Shown piece by piece: positions 36,691 to 45,920 of a stretch of DNA of 64,000 bases (its first letter is position 1; each line of letters starts with the position of its first letter). The stretch is taken from positions 760,987 to 824,986 of the forward strand of contig NZ_LMSG01000001.1 in the NCBI RefSeq assembly GCF_001428335.1. The letters run 5' to 3'. The notes beneath the pieces were generated by a model. That model was not told where the DNA came from and searched no databases. It saw only the letters and a program-made list of their open reading frames with translations. Origin of the DNA: Arthrobacter sp. Soil762 (GTDB lineage: Bacteria > Actinomycetota > Actinomycetes > Actinomycetales > Micrococcaceae). Made by a program: the position numbers and the translations under genes.

Positions 36691-37356
36691 TCACGGATAG
36701 CCGGCAGCCGGTTTGGTTTCGATGTAGTTGATGACCAGGAACTCCCCCGCCGGGACGAGCTCCACATACCAGCGGGTCGGTTTGTCCAGGTCCTCCCAGC
36801 TGCCCTGCCCGGCAGTCACGGGGCGGTAGACGGCGTCGAACTTCAGGAACGTGCCGGCGTCTGTGGCGCTCGAATCGATCTCCTGCAGCAGCTCAAACGT
36901 GCCCCGCCCGCCCGTACCTGCCTCGGCAATGCGGACCGCCGCCAGGTTCTGCTGGTTCATCACCTTCACCGCCGCGAAGTATTCCTGCCACGCGACGTCA
37001 CCGTGGGTGGTGAACAGGGTGCTCGAATAGGCCTCCGCGTTTTTCGCCGCGAGGTCCGGGACGCAGTTTTCCGGGACGGCCTTGCCCGGGCTCCACGCCG
37101 TGACCAGCTCGGAGCCAGCGTTGAGCCAGCCGCTGTAGGCGTTCAGGACGCTGCCGATGGTTTCGCGCGGCGAGCCCTTGGGGATCCGGACCGGCGACAC
37201 GTCGTCCCGGCCCACAAACGGGCACTCCGGCGGCAGCACGGACACGGGCGTTGCCGGGGCGATGTCCGGCAGCGGCGTCGGCGACGGGAACAGGCTGCAC
37301 CCGGACATGCCCGCCAGGAGCGCAAGGACGGCAGCCGCCGTCGTAATTCTTCTCAT
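36691..37356 (-). CDS. Lipoprotein of unknown function
   Basis: 221 residues. N-terminus MRRITTAAAVLALLAGMSGC is a lipoprotein signal (Cys20), followed by a Pro/Ala linker and a mixed alpha/beta domain (ETIGSVLNAYSGWLNAGSEL, WQEYFAAVKVMNQQNLAAVR), which ends FLVINYIETKPAAGYP. No family recognised. Located on the same strand as the molybdate operon but 69 bp after its end. Confidence 0.75.
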   Translation of the reverse strand: MRRITTAAAVLALLAGMSGCSLFPSPTPLPDIAPATPVSVLPPECPFVGRDDVSPVRIPKGSPRETIGSVLNAYSGWLNAGSELVTAWSPGKAVPENCVPDLAAKNAEAYSSTLFTTHGDVAWQEYFAAVKVMNQQNLAAVRIAEAGTGGRGTFELLQEIDSSATDAGTFLKFDAVYRPVTAGQGSWEDLDKPTRWYVELVPAGEFLVINYIETKPAAGYP

Positions 37357-37424
37357 GGTTCTCCCCCAATACCGCCGCCGCGTCCGGGCGACGCCGACCA
37401 GCCTACCCGCGGATCCCCGCCCCT

Positions 37425-38486
37425 TCAGCTGGGGTAGATGGCGACCGCGCCAGCCTTGATCACGAAGTACACCTGCATGCCCGGCGCCAAACCGAGATCA
37501 ACAGATGCCGCCGGGGTGATGTCCGCGCTCAACTGCCCGCCCACCCCGGCGCGGACGCGGATCCCGTCCCCGTGCGGTTCCAGGTCGGTGATGGTCACGG
37601 CGAAGGAGTTCCGCGGGCTGCCGTGCGCCTCGGTGAGGAATACGGAAACGGCCGACGGCGGGAAGACAGCCACGCCCGGCTGTCCGGTGGGGAGCGGGGC
37701 GGCTGCGTCGTGGTGTCCAAAGAGGTTGAGGGCGCCGGCCTGCAGACCGTGTTCGGTGATATGGCCGGCCACAAAGTTGAGCCCGGCGAGCCCGGCCGCG
37801 AAACGGCTGCGCGGGCGCTGGAGGACGTCGCGGGTTGGACCTTCCTCGCTGATCCGCCCGTTTTCGAAGATGACCACACGGTCGGCCAGCATCAGGGCAT
37901 CGAGGACGTCGTGCGTGATGATGATGGCGCGCCGGCCGGCCAGCACGCGCTTGAGCAGGCGCCGGAGCAGCGGCGCGGCATGGATGTCCAGCGCGGCCAT
38001 CGGTTCGTCCAGGAGGAGCAGTCCGGGGTCGGCGGCGAGCGCCCGCGCCACGGCAACGCGCTGCGCCTGGCCGCCGGAGAGCTCGGCCGGGCGGCGGGAC
38101 TGTAGCTCGGTTGCCTCGACTTCACCGAGCCATTTCAGGGCGGACTCCCGGGCAGCCTGCTTTGACACGCCTGCACTCCGGGGACCGAAGGCCACGTTCT
38201 CCAGCACGCTCAGGTGCGGGAACAGCAGCGGTTCCTGAGCCAGGAGCGCGGTGCCGCGCCGGTGCGGAGCCGTCCATTCGCCGCGGCCTTCGGTGAGGTC
38301 AAACAGGGTTCTGCCGTCCAGTTCGGCCGTGCCCGAGTCCGGCTGCAGCAGGCCAGCGATAACGTTCAGCAGGGTGGATTTGCCCGCGCCGTTGGCTCCC
38401 ATAACGGCCACCGTTTCGGCAGGGCCCAGCGCGAGGGAGACGTCGAACCCTCGGCCTGCCACGGCGGCCTGAACCGAGAACGTCAC
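37425..38486 (-). CDS. modC: Molybdate ABC transporter ATP-binding protein
   Basis: 353-residue ATPase of the ModABC importer. Walker [10 protein letters not shown] (30-38), Q-loop [10 protein letters not shown], signature [19 protein letters not shown], Walker [14 protein letters not shown]-switch IITHDV; the C-terminal third is the TOBE (molybdate-binding) domain. Starts four bases inside modB's end (ATGA), so coupled. Energises molybdate uptake for Mo-cofactor enzymes. Confidence 0.95.
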   Translation of the reverse strand: MTFSVQAAVAGRGFDVSLALGPAETVAVMGANGAGKSTLLNVIAGLLQPDSGTAELDGRTLFDLTEGRGEWTAPHRRGTALLAQEPLLFPHLSVLENVAFGPRSAGVSKQAARESALKWLGEVEATELQSRRPAELSGGQAQRVAVARALAADPGLLLLDEPMAALDIHAAPLLRRLLKRVLAGRRAIIITHDVLDALMLADRVVIFENGRISEEGPTRDVLQRPRSRFAAGLAGLNFVAGHITEHGLQAGALNLFGHHDAAAPLPTGQPGVAVFPPSAVSVFLTEAHGSPRNSFAVTITDLEPHGDGIRVRAGVGGQLSADITPAASVDLGLAPGMQVYFVIKAGAVAIYPS

Positions 38487-39346
38487 CGGGCCGCACCGCC
38501 CGGGGCGCGCGCCGGCGTCGTACGTTCCCCGTTGCCAGACGGGGCCCGTTCAGCGGCGCGGGGACTGCGGTACGCGAGTGCCACCACAGCCACGGCCACC
38601 GCCACGAGGACAAGGGAAAGCGCGACGGCGGCATCGGCGTCCGTTTCCCGCTGCAGGTAGATTTCCAGCGGCAAAGTCCGCGTCACCCCCTGCAGGCTGC
38701 CCGCGAACGTGAGGGTGGCGCCGAATTCGCCCAGGCTGCGGGCGAAGGACAGCACGGCGCCGGACGCGAGCCCCGGCAGCACGAGCGGAAGCGTGACCCT
38801 GCGGAGCACCGTGGTGGGCCCGGCGCCAAGCGTCGCCGCCACCGCCTCGTACCGGTTCCCGGCGGTCCGCAAGGCGCCCTCGAGGCTGACCACCAGGAAC
38901 GGAAGGGCCACAAACGTCTGGGCCAGGACTACCGCCGTCGTCGAAAAAGCTATCTGCAGGCCTGCCACCTCCAGGGTCCGGCCCAGGAGCCCCTGCCGCC
39001 CGAAGGTGTACAGCAGGGCGATGCCGCCCACCACCGGCGGAAGGACCAGCGGGAGCAGGACCAGCGAGCGGAGGAAGCGCTGGCCGGGGAAGCTGCCGCG
39101 GGCCAGGACCAGGGCGAGCGGCACACCCAGGACGATGCACAGGACGGTGCTGGCCGCGGATGTGCGCAGGCTCAGGCCAAGGGCCTGCAGCGACGCTTCC
39201 GATGTGACCAGCGGGATGAACTGGGTCCAGTTGACCTTGGCCACCATGGCCGCCAGCGGCAGCACCACGAACAGTCCACCGGCAGCCGCAAGGACGTAAA
39301 TCCAGCGTGGGACGCCGCCGTACCCGCCGTTCCTGGTCTGTCTCAT
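38483..39346 (-). CDS. modB: Molybdate ABC transporter permease
   Basis: 287 residues, about six membrane helices; the EAA coupling loop is [20 protein letters not shown], and a Pro/Arg-rich cytoplasmic tail follows. ATG at 39346. Lies between modA and modC, forming the membrane channel of the importer. Confidence 0.93.
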   Translation of the reverse strand: MRQTRNGGYGGVPRWIYVLAAAGGLFVVLPLAAMVAKVNWTQFIPLVTSEASLQALGLSLRTSAASTVLCIVLGVPLALVLARGSFPGQRFLRSLVLLPLVLPPVVGGIALLYTFGRQGLLGRTLEVAGLQIAFSTTAVVLAQTFVALPFLVVSLEGALRTAGNRYEAVAATLGAGPTTVLRRVTLPLVLPGLASGAVLSFARSLGEFGATLTFAGSLQGVTRTLPLEIYLQRETDADAAVALSLVLVAVAVAVVALAYRSPRAAERAPSGNGERTTPARAPGGAAR

Positions 39347-39368
39347 GATCTCCTTGTGTGCGGGTTAC

Positions 39369-39410
39369 TTACGGGGCGGGTGGCTACGGGGCGTGGTGCC
39401 TACGGGGCCC
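39369..39410 (-). repeat. 16-bp tandem repeat across the modA stop codon
   Basis: TTACGGGGCGGGTGGC, TACGGGGCGTGGTGCC and TACGGGGCCC follow head to tail. On the coding (minus) strand each copy carries CCCCGTA(G/A), so the modA stop codon is repeated. Probably a small slippage expansion. Confidence 0.6.
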
Positions 39411-40230
39411 CGAAGCCGGCCTCGCTCAGGGTTTTCTTCCCGTCGGCGCCGGTCACCATGGCGATGAAGGCTTCCGCCAGTTCCTTGTTCCGGCTCGAGC
39501 CTACTGTGGCGATGGGATAGGTGTTGACCGCCCTGCCGGATTCGTCGAACGGGATTCCCCTGACCTTGCCTCCTGCGCCTTTGACGTCTGTGACGTAGAC
39601 CAGGCCGGCGTCGGCCTCGCCCGAGGTGACCTTGCCCAGGACGTCCGTCACGGATGATTCCTCACTGACCGGCGCGAGGGTCACGCCCGCGGCCTTTTCC
39701 ACGGTGTCCGCGGCCGCCCCGCACGGAACCTGGCTGGCACAGACAACCACCTTGACACCGGCTTTGGCCAGCTCGGCGAAGGACGCGATCGACGCCGGAT
39801 TGGACGGCGGGACGGCGATCTCCAGGACGTTGGTGGCGAAGTCCTTCGCGGTCCCGTCCAGGAGCTTGGCATCGGCCAGCTTGGTCATGTTCTTGGTGTC
39901 GGCGGAGGCAAAGACGTCCGCCGGCGCTCCCTGCGTGATCTGGGTGACCAGGTCCGAGGACCCGGCAAAGCTCAGTACGATCCTGGTTCCAGGGTTCTTC
40001 GCCTCGAAGTCACTCGCCAGCTGGGTGAACGTCGCCTTGAGCGACGCGGCTGCGAACACCGTGATCGTCCCGGACACCTGACCGGTGGCGCCCGGCGACT
40101 GCGACGCGGGGGACTCCGAGCCTGCGGACTGCGAGGCCGAAGGCGTCGTGGAAGCCGGTGCGCACGCGGCCAGGCCCAGCATAAGGACGGCCGTGATGAC
40201 GACGGTTCTGGCGTGTGTGCGGGTGCTCAA
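39400..40230 (-). CDS. modA: Molybdate ABC transporter substrate-binding protein
   Basis: 276-residue lipoprotein: lipobox MLGLAACAPA (Cys about 23), a Ser/Pro/Ala linker, then the ModA core starting GTITVFAAASLKATFTQLAS and FAGSSDLVTQITQGAPADVF, whose Ser/Ser/Val motif binds molybdate. Captures molybdate outside the membrane for ModBC. Overlaps the upstream HTH-TOBE gene by 4 bp. Confidence 0.95.
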   Translation of the reverse strand: MSTRTHARTVVITAVLMLGLAACAPASTTPSASQSAGSESPASQSPGATGQVSGTITVFAAASLKATFTQLASDFEAKNPGTRIVLSFAGSSDLVTQITQGAPADVFASADTKNMTKLADAKLLDGTAKDFATNVLEIAVPPSNPASIASFAELAKAGVKVVVCASQVPCGAAADTVEKAAGVTLAPVSEESSVTDVLGKVTSGEADAGLVYVTDVKGAGGKVRGIPFDESGRAVNTYPIATVGSSRNKELAEAFIAMVTGADGKKTLSEAGFGAP

Positions 40231-40637
40231 ATGATGCTCTTTCCGTGCGGGGTTTCGATGATGACCGTGGTTGCTTTGACCACCGCTGTGGCCACGGAGC
40301 CGAGTTCCAGGCCCAGGTCGCGGACGGCTTCACTGCTCATCAGTGACACCACCCGGAACGGCCCGCACTGAAGTTCCACCTGGGCCATGACCTTGTCCGC
40401 AGTGATGCCTGTGACCAGGCCAACGAACCTGTTGCGCGCCGAACTCCCTGAACGGTGCGGGTCCTCGGGAAGCTGGGCGAGCTTCTGGGCGTGCCGGGCC
40501 AGTTCCAGGCCGTCGACTGCCAGCCTGCCGGCGTCGTCTTTCACGGGGGTGAGGCTGCCGTTCTCAGTCCAGCGCCGGACGGTGTCATCACTGACGCCGA
40601 GGAACCGGGCGGCTTCGGATACGCGAATAGTGGGCAT
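40227..40637 (-). CDS. HTH-TOBE molybdate-responsive protein
   Basis: 136 residues. An N-terminal excisionase/MerR-like helix-turn-helix (IRVSEAARFLGVSDDTVRRW) is joined to a single TOBE/Mop domain (SARNRFVGLVTGITADKVMA ... SSEAVRDLGLELGSVATAVV) that binds molybdate. First gene of the mod operon and overlaps modA (ATGA). It likely senses molybdate and controls the operon or stores Mo; unlike ModE it has one Mop and a different HTH. A palindrome CCGCATTTGCGG lies 15 bp upstream of its start. Confidence 0.85.
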   Translation of the reverse strand: MPTIRVSEAARFLGVSDDTVRRWTENGSLTPVKDDAGRLAVDGLELARHAQKLAQLPEDPHRSGSSARNRFVGLVTGITADKVMAQVELQCGPFRVVSLMSSEAVRDLGLELGSVATAVVKATTVIIETPHGKSII

Positions 40638-40651
40638 TTTATGATCCTAGT

Positions 40652-40663
40652 CCGCATTTGCGG
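40652..40663. promoter_or_regulatory. Palindrome upstream of the mod operon
   Basis: CCGCATTTGCGG, perfect apart from the central two bases, followed by TTTTCTTAG, between the mod operon's first gene and the divergent FAD oxidase. Could be the HTH-TOBE protein's operator; inferred. Confidence 0.4.
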
Positions 40664-40817
40664 GTTTTCTTAGTAGTTTTCTCCGCGGATCAGAAGAGGA
40701 CGTGAACGCTGGTTTCGCCTCCGCGTGAGGCTTCGATCAACTGCCTATGGAAGGTGGTGGGCCGAAGTCCTACGCTATGTGGAAGGGGAGGGGCCGCAGT
40801 CGCTGAGGAGCGTTGTA

Positions 40818-42152
40818 ATGAAGTGGATCAGGCCCGACAGCCCCGACTATGACCCCGCCCGGAAGGTCTTCAACGCCATGATTGACCGGCGTCCGGCGGT
40901 GATTGCCCAGTGTTCAAACGATGCCGACGTAGCCGAAGCCCTGCGCTACGGACGGCAGAATTCCCTCGCCATTGCCGTCCGCGCCGGCGGCCACTCGGTG
41001 GCCGGAATGTCCATGAACAACGACGGCCTGGTGATCGATGTGCGGCCCATGAAATCGATCGACGTGGACCCCGAATCCGGCATCGTCACCGCGGGGGCCG
41101 GCGTGACGTGGGGCGAGTTCGACCGCGCCACCCAGGAGCATGCCCTGGCGGTCACGGGCGGGCGGGCCTCCACCACCGGAGTCGCCGGATTCACCCTGGG
41201 CGGCGGATCCGGGTGGCTGGAGCGGTCCTTCGGGTTCGCGTGCGACAGTCTCGTCTCGGTGGACCTGGTGACGGCCGACGGCGAGCGCGTCACCGCGAGC
41301 GCCCGGGAAAACCCGGAACTCTTCTGGGCTCTCCACGGCGGCGGCGGCAATTTCGGCGTAGCCACGTCCTTCACGTTCCAGGCGCACCGGCTCGGTCCGG
41401 TGGTCCACGCGGGGATGTGGCTGTGGCCCGGGGAGGCGGCCACCGACATCTCCCGGGCGTTCCGGGACCTGGCTCTGGCCGCCCCTGATGGAGTGGGCCT
41501 GGGGCTGCTGTACTTCACGGCGCCGCCGGAGCCGTTTGTTCCGGAGCACCTGGTGGGGAAGATGGCCACTCTCATCGCGTACCTCTACGCGGGTGAACCC
41601 GAGGAGGGCTCCGAACATGCCAGGCCGTTCCGCGAGCTCGGGCCGGCCGTTGACCTGGTGGGCGACACTCCCTATGCAGAGTTCAACGGCTCCCTGGATG
41701 ACCCGCCGGACCACTACAACTACTGGAGCGCGGACTATCACGACGAACTTCCCGACGCCGCCCTGGACCTGTTTGTGGAGTCGGCCCGGAACCTGCCCGA
41801 TGCCACGTCCCAGCAGCTCATCGCCCGGTGGGGTGGCGCCGTCGGCGGGAACGCGGGGGCGGCCACGCCCTTGAACAACCGGAACGCGGCCTGGGTGAGC
41901 CACCCGTACGGCATCTCGCCAACACCCGAGGAAGGCCAGCTGGCCAAGGCCTGGGTGAAAGACTTCCGCGGCAAGATCGCCCCGTATGCCACGGGCGGGG
42001 TGTGGCTCAATTTCATCGGCAACGAAGGACAGGAGCGCATCAAGGCCGCGTTCGGCAACGGGAACTACGCCCGGCTGGCCAGGGTCAAGCGGGACTTCGA
42101 CCCGCGGAACGTCTTCCAGGGCAACCAGAACATCCTGCCGGCAGGCTCCTGA
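40818..42152 (+). CDS. FAD-linked oxidoreductase (berberine-bridge-enzyme type)
   Basis: 444 residues: FAD-binding PCMH domain (ALRYGRQNSLAIAVRAGGHS, where the RAGGHS His often binds FAD covalently, and GRASTTGVAGFTLGGGSGWL) followed by the substrate domain and the C-terminal BBE segment (RVKRDFDPRNVFQGNQNI). ATG 40818 follows GAGGAG; a longer upstream frame is ignored. Oxidises an alcohol, sugar or alkaloid-like substrate, not predictable. Confidence 0.88.
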   Translation: MKWIRPDSPDYDPARKVFNAMIDRRPAVIAQCSNDADVAEALRYGRQNSLAIAVRAGGHSVAGMSMNNDGLVIDVRPMKSIDVDPESGIVTAGAGVTWGEFDRATQEHALAVTGGRASTTGVAGFTLGGGSGWLERSFGFACDSLVSVDLVTADGERVTASARENPELFWALHGGGGNFGVATSFTFQAHRLGPVVHAGMWLWPGEAATDISRAFRDLALAAPDGVGLGLLYFTAPPEPFVPEHLVGKMATLIAYLYAGEPEEGSEHARPFRELGPAVDLVGDTPYAEFNGSLDDPPDHYNYWSADYHDELPDAALDLFVESARNLPDATSQQLIARWGGAVGGNAGAATPLNNRNAAWVSHPYGISPTPEEGQLAKAWVKDFRGKIAPYATGGVWLNFIGNEGQERIKAAFGNGNYARLARVKRDFDPRNVFQGNQNILPAGS

Positions 42153-42189
42153 CCCGCCCCGCGAAGAGCCGCCGCACTAGACTTCCCCC

Positions 42190-43059
42190 ATGGCGATTTA
42201 CCTGGATCCGCCGCTGTGGCCCGCCCACGGCACGCACTTCTCGCACCTCATCTCGGACACGTCGCTCGCGGAACTGCACGCCTTCGCCGCAGCGGCCGGC
42301 ATCCCGGACCGGGCGTTCGACGGCGACCATTACGACGTCGCCGAGCGCCGGTTCGACGACCTCGTCGCCGCGGGCGCCATTCCGGTGGAAGGCCGGATCC
42401 TGGTGCGCAAGCTCATCGCCAGCGGGCTGCGCATCCCGGCCCGACAGCGCAACAAGTCACTCAAGATCCCGTTGCTGAACCGCTGGGAAACCATCATGCC
42501 CGGACACGACGCCCTCTTCCTGGACCTGCTGGACCGCTGGAGCGAGGAGCACCGCCGGTATCACGGCTGCACTCACCTGCTGGCAGTCTTGGAGGCTTTG
42601 GACCTGCTCGCCGACCCTGCCGATCCGCCGCGGACCGTGCTGCTCGCAGCCTGGTTCCACGATGCCGTGTACCGCGGGATCGCCGGCCAGGACGAGGAGG
42701 AATCGGCCCGGCTCGCCGAAGACCGCCTCGCGGACGCGGGGCTTCCGGCCGCCGAAGTCGAGGAGGTGGCACGCCTGGTGCGTCTGACCTCGGACCACCG
42801 CCCGGAACCAGGGGACGACGACGGCGCCCTCCTCTGCGACGCGGACCTGTCAGTCCTCGGCGGCGAACCTGAGCCGTACGCCCGGTATGTGGCCGCCGTC
42901 CGGGAAGATTACGCGCACATCGGCGACGCCGACTTCGCGGCCGGCCGCGCCGCCGTCGTCCGTCATCTGCTGGAACTGGACCCCCTCTTCCACAGCGACC
43001 GCGCAAGGGAACTGTGGCTCGAGGCCGCCCGCCGGAACCTGCGGGGCGAGCTGGCCTGA
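42190..43059 (+). CDS. DUF4031-HD domain fusion protein
   Basis: 289 residues. First about 90 residues are DUF4031 (IYLDPPLWPAHGTHFSHLIS, FDGDHYDVAERRFDDLVAAG). The rest is an HD-type phosphohydrolase-like domain: RRYHGCTHLLAVLEALDLLA carries the first His, WFHDAVYRG the HD, and LLCDADLSVLGG the last Asp. May hydrolyse a nucleotide; substrate unknown. ATG preceded by no strong ribosome site. Confidence 0.85.
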   Translation: MAIYLDPPLWPAHGTHFSHLISDTSLAELHAFAAAAGIPDRAFDGDHYDVAERRFDDLVAAGAIPVEGRILVRKLIASGLRIPARQRNKSLKIPLLNRWETIMPGHDALFLDLLDRWSEEHRRYHGCTHLLAVLEALDLLADPADPPRTVLLAAWFHDAVYRGIAGQDEEESARLAEDRLADAGLPAAEVEEVARLVRLTSDHRPEPGDDDGALLCDADLSVLGGEPEPYARYVAAVREDYAHIGDADFAAGRAAVVRHLLELDPLFHSDRARELWLEAARRNLRGELA

Positions 43060-43119
43060 CTCTTCCCCGCAACCGCCGGAAGCCTTTACGGGCGCCCCGG
43101 CCGGTGCAAGACTGCTCGG

Positions 43120-43554
43120 ATGAACCTGCGCATCCAATCTGTCAGCGTCGACTCCACCGACCCCAAAGTGCCCGCCGATTTCTGGGAGAAGGCCCTGGGC
43201 TGGCGCCGCACCTACGAGGTGGAGGACGAAATCGTGCTGGAGCCGCCCGCAGGCAGCCCGGCCGACGGCGTCAGCCCGGACCTGCTGTTCGTGAAGGTGC
43301 CGGAGCAGAAGGAGATCAAGAACAGGCTGCACCTGGACCTGCGTCCGGATGACCAGGCCGAGGAGGTGCAGCGGCTGGAAGCCCTTGGCGCGTCGCGCAT
43401 TTCTATCGGGCAGGGGCCGGAGGTGACCTGGGTGGTCATGGCCGACCCGGACGGGAACGAGTTCTGTGTGCTGCGGGCGCTCCGGTCAGAGGAGCTCGAA
43501 GCCCAGGGACTCGTCCCCGGGTTAAGCGAAGCCGCGGGGAATGCCGCCGGCTAA
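43120..43554 (+). CDS. VOC family protein
   Basis: 144-residue single-module glyoxalase-like protein: SVDSTDPKVPADFWEKALGW, NRLHLDLRPDDQAEEVQRLE and VVMADPDGNEFCVLRAL, giving the usual His/Glu metal ligands. Typical of the many uncharacterised VOC proteins of Arthrobacter. Overlaps the stop of the convergent YccF gene by 4 bp. Confidence 0.88.
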   Translation: MNLRIQSVSVDSTDPKVPADFWEKALGWRRTYEVEDEIVLEPPAGSPADGVSPDLLFVKVPEQKEIKNRLHLDLRPDDQAEEVQRLEALGASRISIGQGPEVTWVVMADPDGNEFCVLRALRSEELEAQGLVPGLSEAAGNAAG

Positions 43555-43952
43555 CGGTATGCGGTAACGAACGGGCTGTTGGTGGGAACGATCTGCTTGC
43601 CCAGCGGCATCAGGCTGACCGGGATGAGCTTGAGGTTGGCGATGGCCAGCGGGATGCCGATGATGGTGACCGCCATGGCAAAAGCTGTGACCACGTGGCC
43701 GATCGCGATCCAGATGCCCGCCACTACCAGCCAGATGACATTCCCCAGCAGCGGGAACACGCCCGTTCCGCCCGGCTTGTCCACCACCATCCGCCCGAAC
43801 GGCCAGAGAGTGTACGCCGCAATGCGGAACGACGCGATGCCCCACGGAATAGTGATGATCAACAGGCAGCAGATGATGCCCGCCAGGAAATAGCCGAGGG
43901 CAAGCCAGAGTCCGCCGAATACCAGCCAGATGATGTTGAGCAGTGTCTTCAT
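43551..43952 (-). CDS. YccF domain inner-membrane protein
   Basis: 133 residues with two repeated YccF domains, each GLWLALGYFLAGIICCLLII TIPWGIASFRIA-like and WIAIGHVVTAFAMAVTIIGI PLAIANLKL. Four membrane helices in all. ATG 43952 (MKTLLNIIWLVFGG) is preferred over ATG ten codons upstream because it is the family start. Function of the family unknown. Confidence 0.88.
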   Translation of the reverse strand: MKTLLNIIWLVFGGLWLALGYFLAGIICCLLIITIPWGIASFRIAAYTLWPFGRMVVDKPGGTGVFPLLGNVIWLVVAGIWIAIGHVVTAFAMAVTIIGIPLAIANLKLIPVSLMPLGKQIVPTNSPFVTAYR

Positions 43953-44055
43953 CTGTCCATTGTGCCCCGCGGCGTCTGACAAAAACGTAGGGGTCTGCCC
44001 TGATTGGCCCCTGATCTTCGGCCCTGGAACTTGGACCCTAAACCTGGACCGGGCC

Positions 44056-44655
44056 TCAGCCCTTGGCGGCCTTCACGAAGGCCCGGATCTTGTCCAGGTC
44101 CTTCACGCCCCGGGAAACCTCGACGCCGGAGGAGACATCCACGCCCCAGGCGCCTGAGGCTGCAGTGGCGTGGGCTACGGTGTCCGGATCCAGCCCGCCG
44201 GCAAGCAGCCATTTGCGGTCCTGGAGCGCCGTCACGTCCACCATGGAGGCGTAGTCCCAGGCCTCTCCGGACCCTGGCACGGCGGCATCAATCAACAGGA
44301 GTTCTTCCCCCCAGTTAGCGAACGCGTCTGCAGTGGCGGCCATAGTGACCGCCCTGATCAGCTTCATGCCGGCGTGGTGCACTGTTGTGACGTCTTCCGG
44401 TGTCAGGTCCGCGTGGAGTTGGATCCATTCGAGTCCGGCGGAACGGGCGATGGCAATGGCATCGGCGACAGGTTCATGCCGGAAAACGCCGACGGCAACC
44501 ACGCCTTCCGGCACATCGGCCAGAAGAGTGGAGACCTGCGACGGCGAGACCACCCGAGGGCTCGCGGTGAGGACAAACCCGACGGCGTCCGCCCCGGCCT
44601 CCACGGCTGCACGGATTGATTCGGGCGTACTGAGACCACAGACTTTGACGAACAT
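44056..44655 (-). CDS. trpF: Phosphoribosylanthranilate isomerase
   Basis: 199-residue TIM-barrel enzyme of tryptophan synthesis (PRA to CdRP). MFVKVCGLSTPESIRAAVEA holds the catalytic Cys7, GLEWIQLHADLTPEDV the middle motif, and LAGGLDPDTVAHATAASGAW the phosphate site; VDVSSGVEVSRGVKDLDKI ends the family signature. Alone on its strand, away from other trp genes, as is often seen in actinobacteria. Confidence 0.93.
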   Translation of the reverse strand: MFVKVCGLSTPESIRAAVEAGADAVGFVLTASPRVVSPSQVSTLLADVPEGVVAVGVFRHEPVADAIAIARSAGLEWIQLHADLTPEDVTTVHHAGMKLIRAVTMAATADAFANWGEELLLIDAAVPGSGEAWDYASMVDVTALQDRKWLLAGGLDPDTVAHATAASGAWGVDVSSGVEVSRGVKDLDKIRAFVKAAKG

Positions 44656-44745
44656 TTTCCGGCTCCTTCAGGCTGTCTTCGCATAGTCCCCCCGGAGGAG
44701 ACTAACAGGCAAGTACCCGCGGCGCCGATGTTGGCCTGTTCCATT

Positions 44746-45132
44746 TCAGACGCCGGACAGCACACGCTCCACCATGGCGCGGCCCGTCGGCACGGTCCAT
44801 CCATGCCCGGGTCTTTGCTGTGAGGGCTTTTGCTTAGGTGGACGAGACCCCGGCAGGAACTCCGTCACCAGGATCCCGGCCTCCGCTGAGGCATGCCGTA
44901 ACGCCGGAACCCGGCCGCGAAGCCCGTCGAACCGGCCGGCATGGGCGGCGATCTCGCGGCGAATATGGTGGCTTGTGGTGCTCGCCTTGACGATGAACCC
45001 TTCGCCCGACGGCGTTACAACGTGGAGGACGTTCGTGTCCTGCAGGGGCCACGAGTAGTCCTGCACCACGCTGACTTCCCCGAGCCAGGATGTCAGCAGG
45101 CGGCTCTGCCCGTCGGTGATCCCCTGGCGCAT
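44746..45132 (-). pseudogene. Aminoglycoside-phosphotransferase-like gene, truncated
   Basis: From ATG 45132 (MRQGITDGQSRLLTSWLGEV) the frame has the N-lobe of an APH-type kinase, with GFIVKASTTSHHIRREIAAH (Lys of the ATP site) and ILVTEFLPGS hinge. After about residue 95 it switches to unrelated sequence ending MVERVLSGV and stop, so the C-lobe with the HxD catalytic loop is missing. The gene appears deleted internally rather than cut by an insertion. Confidence 0.7.
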
Positions 45133-45185
45133 TTGCCCAGCATGCCACGCGTGGCGGGGACGCCCAAACAAACTAGGCTGGTCCG

Positions 45186-45836
45186 ATGGAGATCATCCGC
45201 TTCGCAGAACTCAGGTCCGAACCGTGGCGCAACGGCGGCGGGGTGACCCGTGAGCTTGCCAGCCACCCGAAAGCCGCCTCGGCGCAGGACGGCGCCTGGG
45301 ACTGGCGGGTCAGCATCGCCGACGTCAGCAAGGCCGGGGATTTCTCGGCGTTCCCGGGCATGGAACGCGTACTGACGGTGATCGACGGCGAACTGCTCCT
45401 TCTCACCGTGGACGGCGCCGAGCACCCGCTGGAAAAGTACCGGCCGTTCAGGTTCTCCGGCGAAGCTGCCGCGCACGGCGCCCTGCCCACCGGGGACATC
45501 CGCGACCTGAATGTCATCACCCGGACGGGGTCCTTCAAGGGCTTCACGTCCATCATCGAGCTTTCCAAGAAGCGCGCGCACCCGGTTTTTGAGGGCCAGC
45601 TTGCTGTGCTGCTGCAGGGCCAGGCCACCGTCAGCGCGGGCAACCTCAGCGTCAGCGCGGACGCCGCGGGAGCCGCTGCCGCCGCAGAAGCCGACGCCGA
45701 GGAAGCTGCCCCCAGCCCCACGGAACCCGAGGCACTCAACAGGTATGACGCCGTCGTCGGCTCCGATACCGGGACCCCCGAAATCCTGGGCCGCGGCTTC
45801 CTGGCCGTGGTGTCAATCGACCGCGTGACTGCCTGA
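45186..45836 (+). CDS. HutD family protein
   Basis: 216-residue beta-barrel protein of the HutD/Ves group: MEIIRFAELRSEPWRNGGGV and WDWRVSIADVSKAGDFSAFP are the signature, ELLLLTVDGAEHPL and YRPFRFSGEAAAHGALPTG follow. In other bacteria HutD limits histidine-utilisation flux. A C-terminal Ala/Glu-rich insert (about 160-190) is unusual. No hut genes are nearby. Confidence 0.85.
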   Translation: MEIIRFAELRSEPWRNGGGVTRELASHPKAASAQDGAWDWRVSIADVSKAGDFSAFPGMERVLTVIDGELLLLTVDGAEHPLEKYRPFRFSGEAAAHGALPTGDIRDLNVITRTGSFKGFTSIIELSKKRAHPVFEGQLAVLLQGQATVSAGNLSVSADAAGAAAAAEADAEEAAPSPTEPEALNRYDAVVGSDTGTPEILGRGFLAVVSIDRVTA

Positions 45837-45920
45837 TCAAGCGCTGCAGGCTAGCCTCCCCTTCGTTATCTGAGCCTTTCCACACTGGTCAGTGGCACGC
45901 GGCGCTCCTAGACTCTGGCT

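Noticed and set aside
39369..39410. Possible CRISPR repeats
   Set aside because: Three adjacent 16-bp copies without spacers; a simple tandem repeat. No CRISPR array is seen anywhere in the window.
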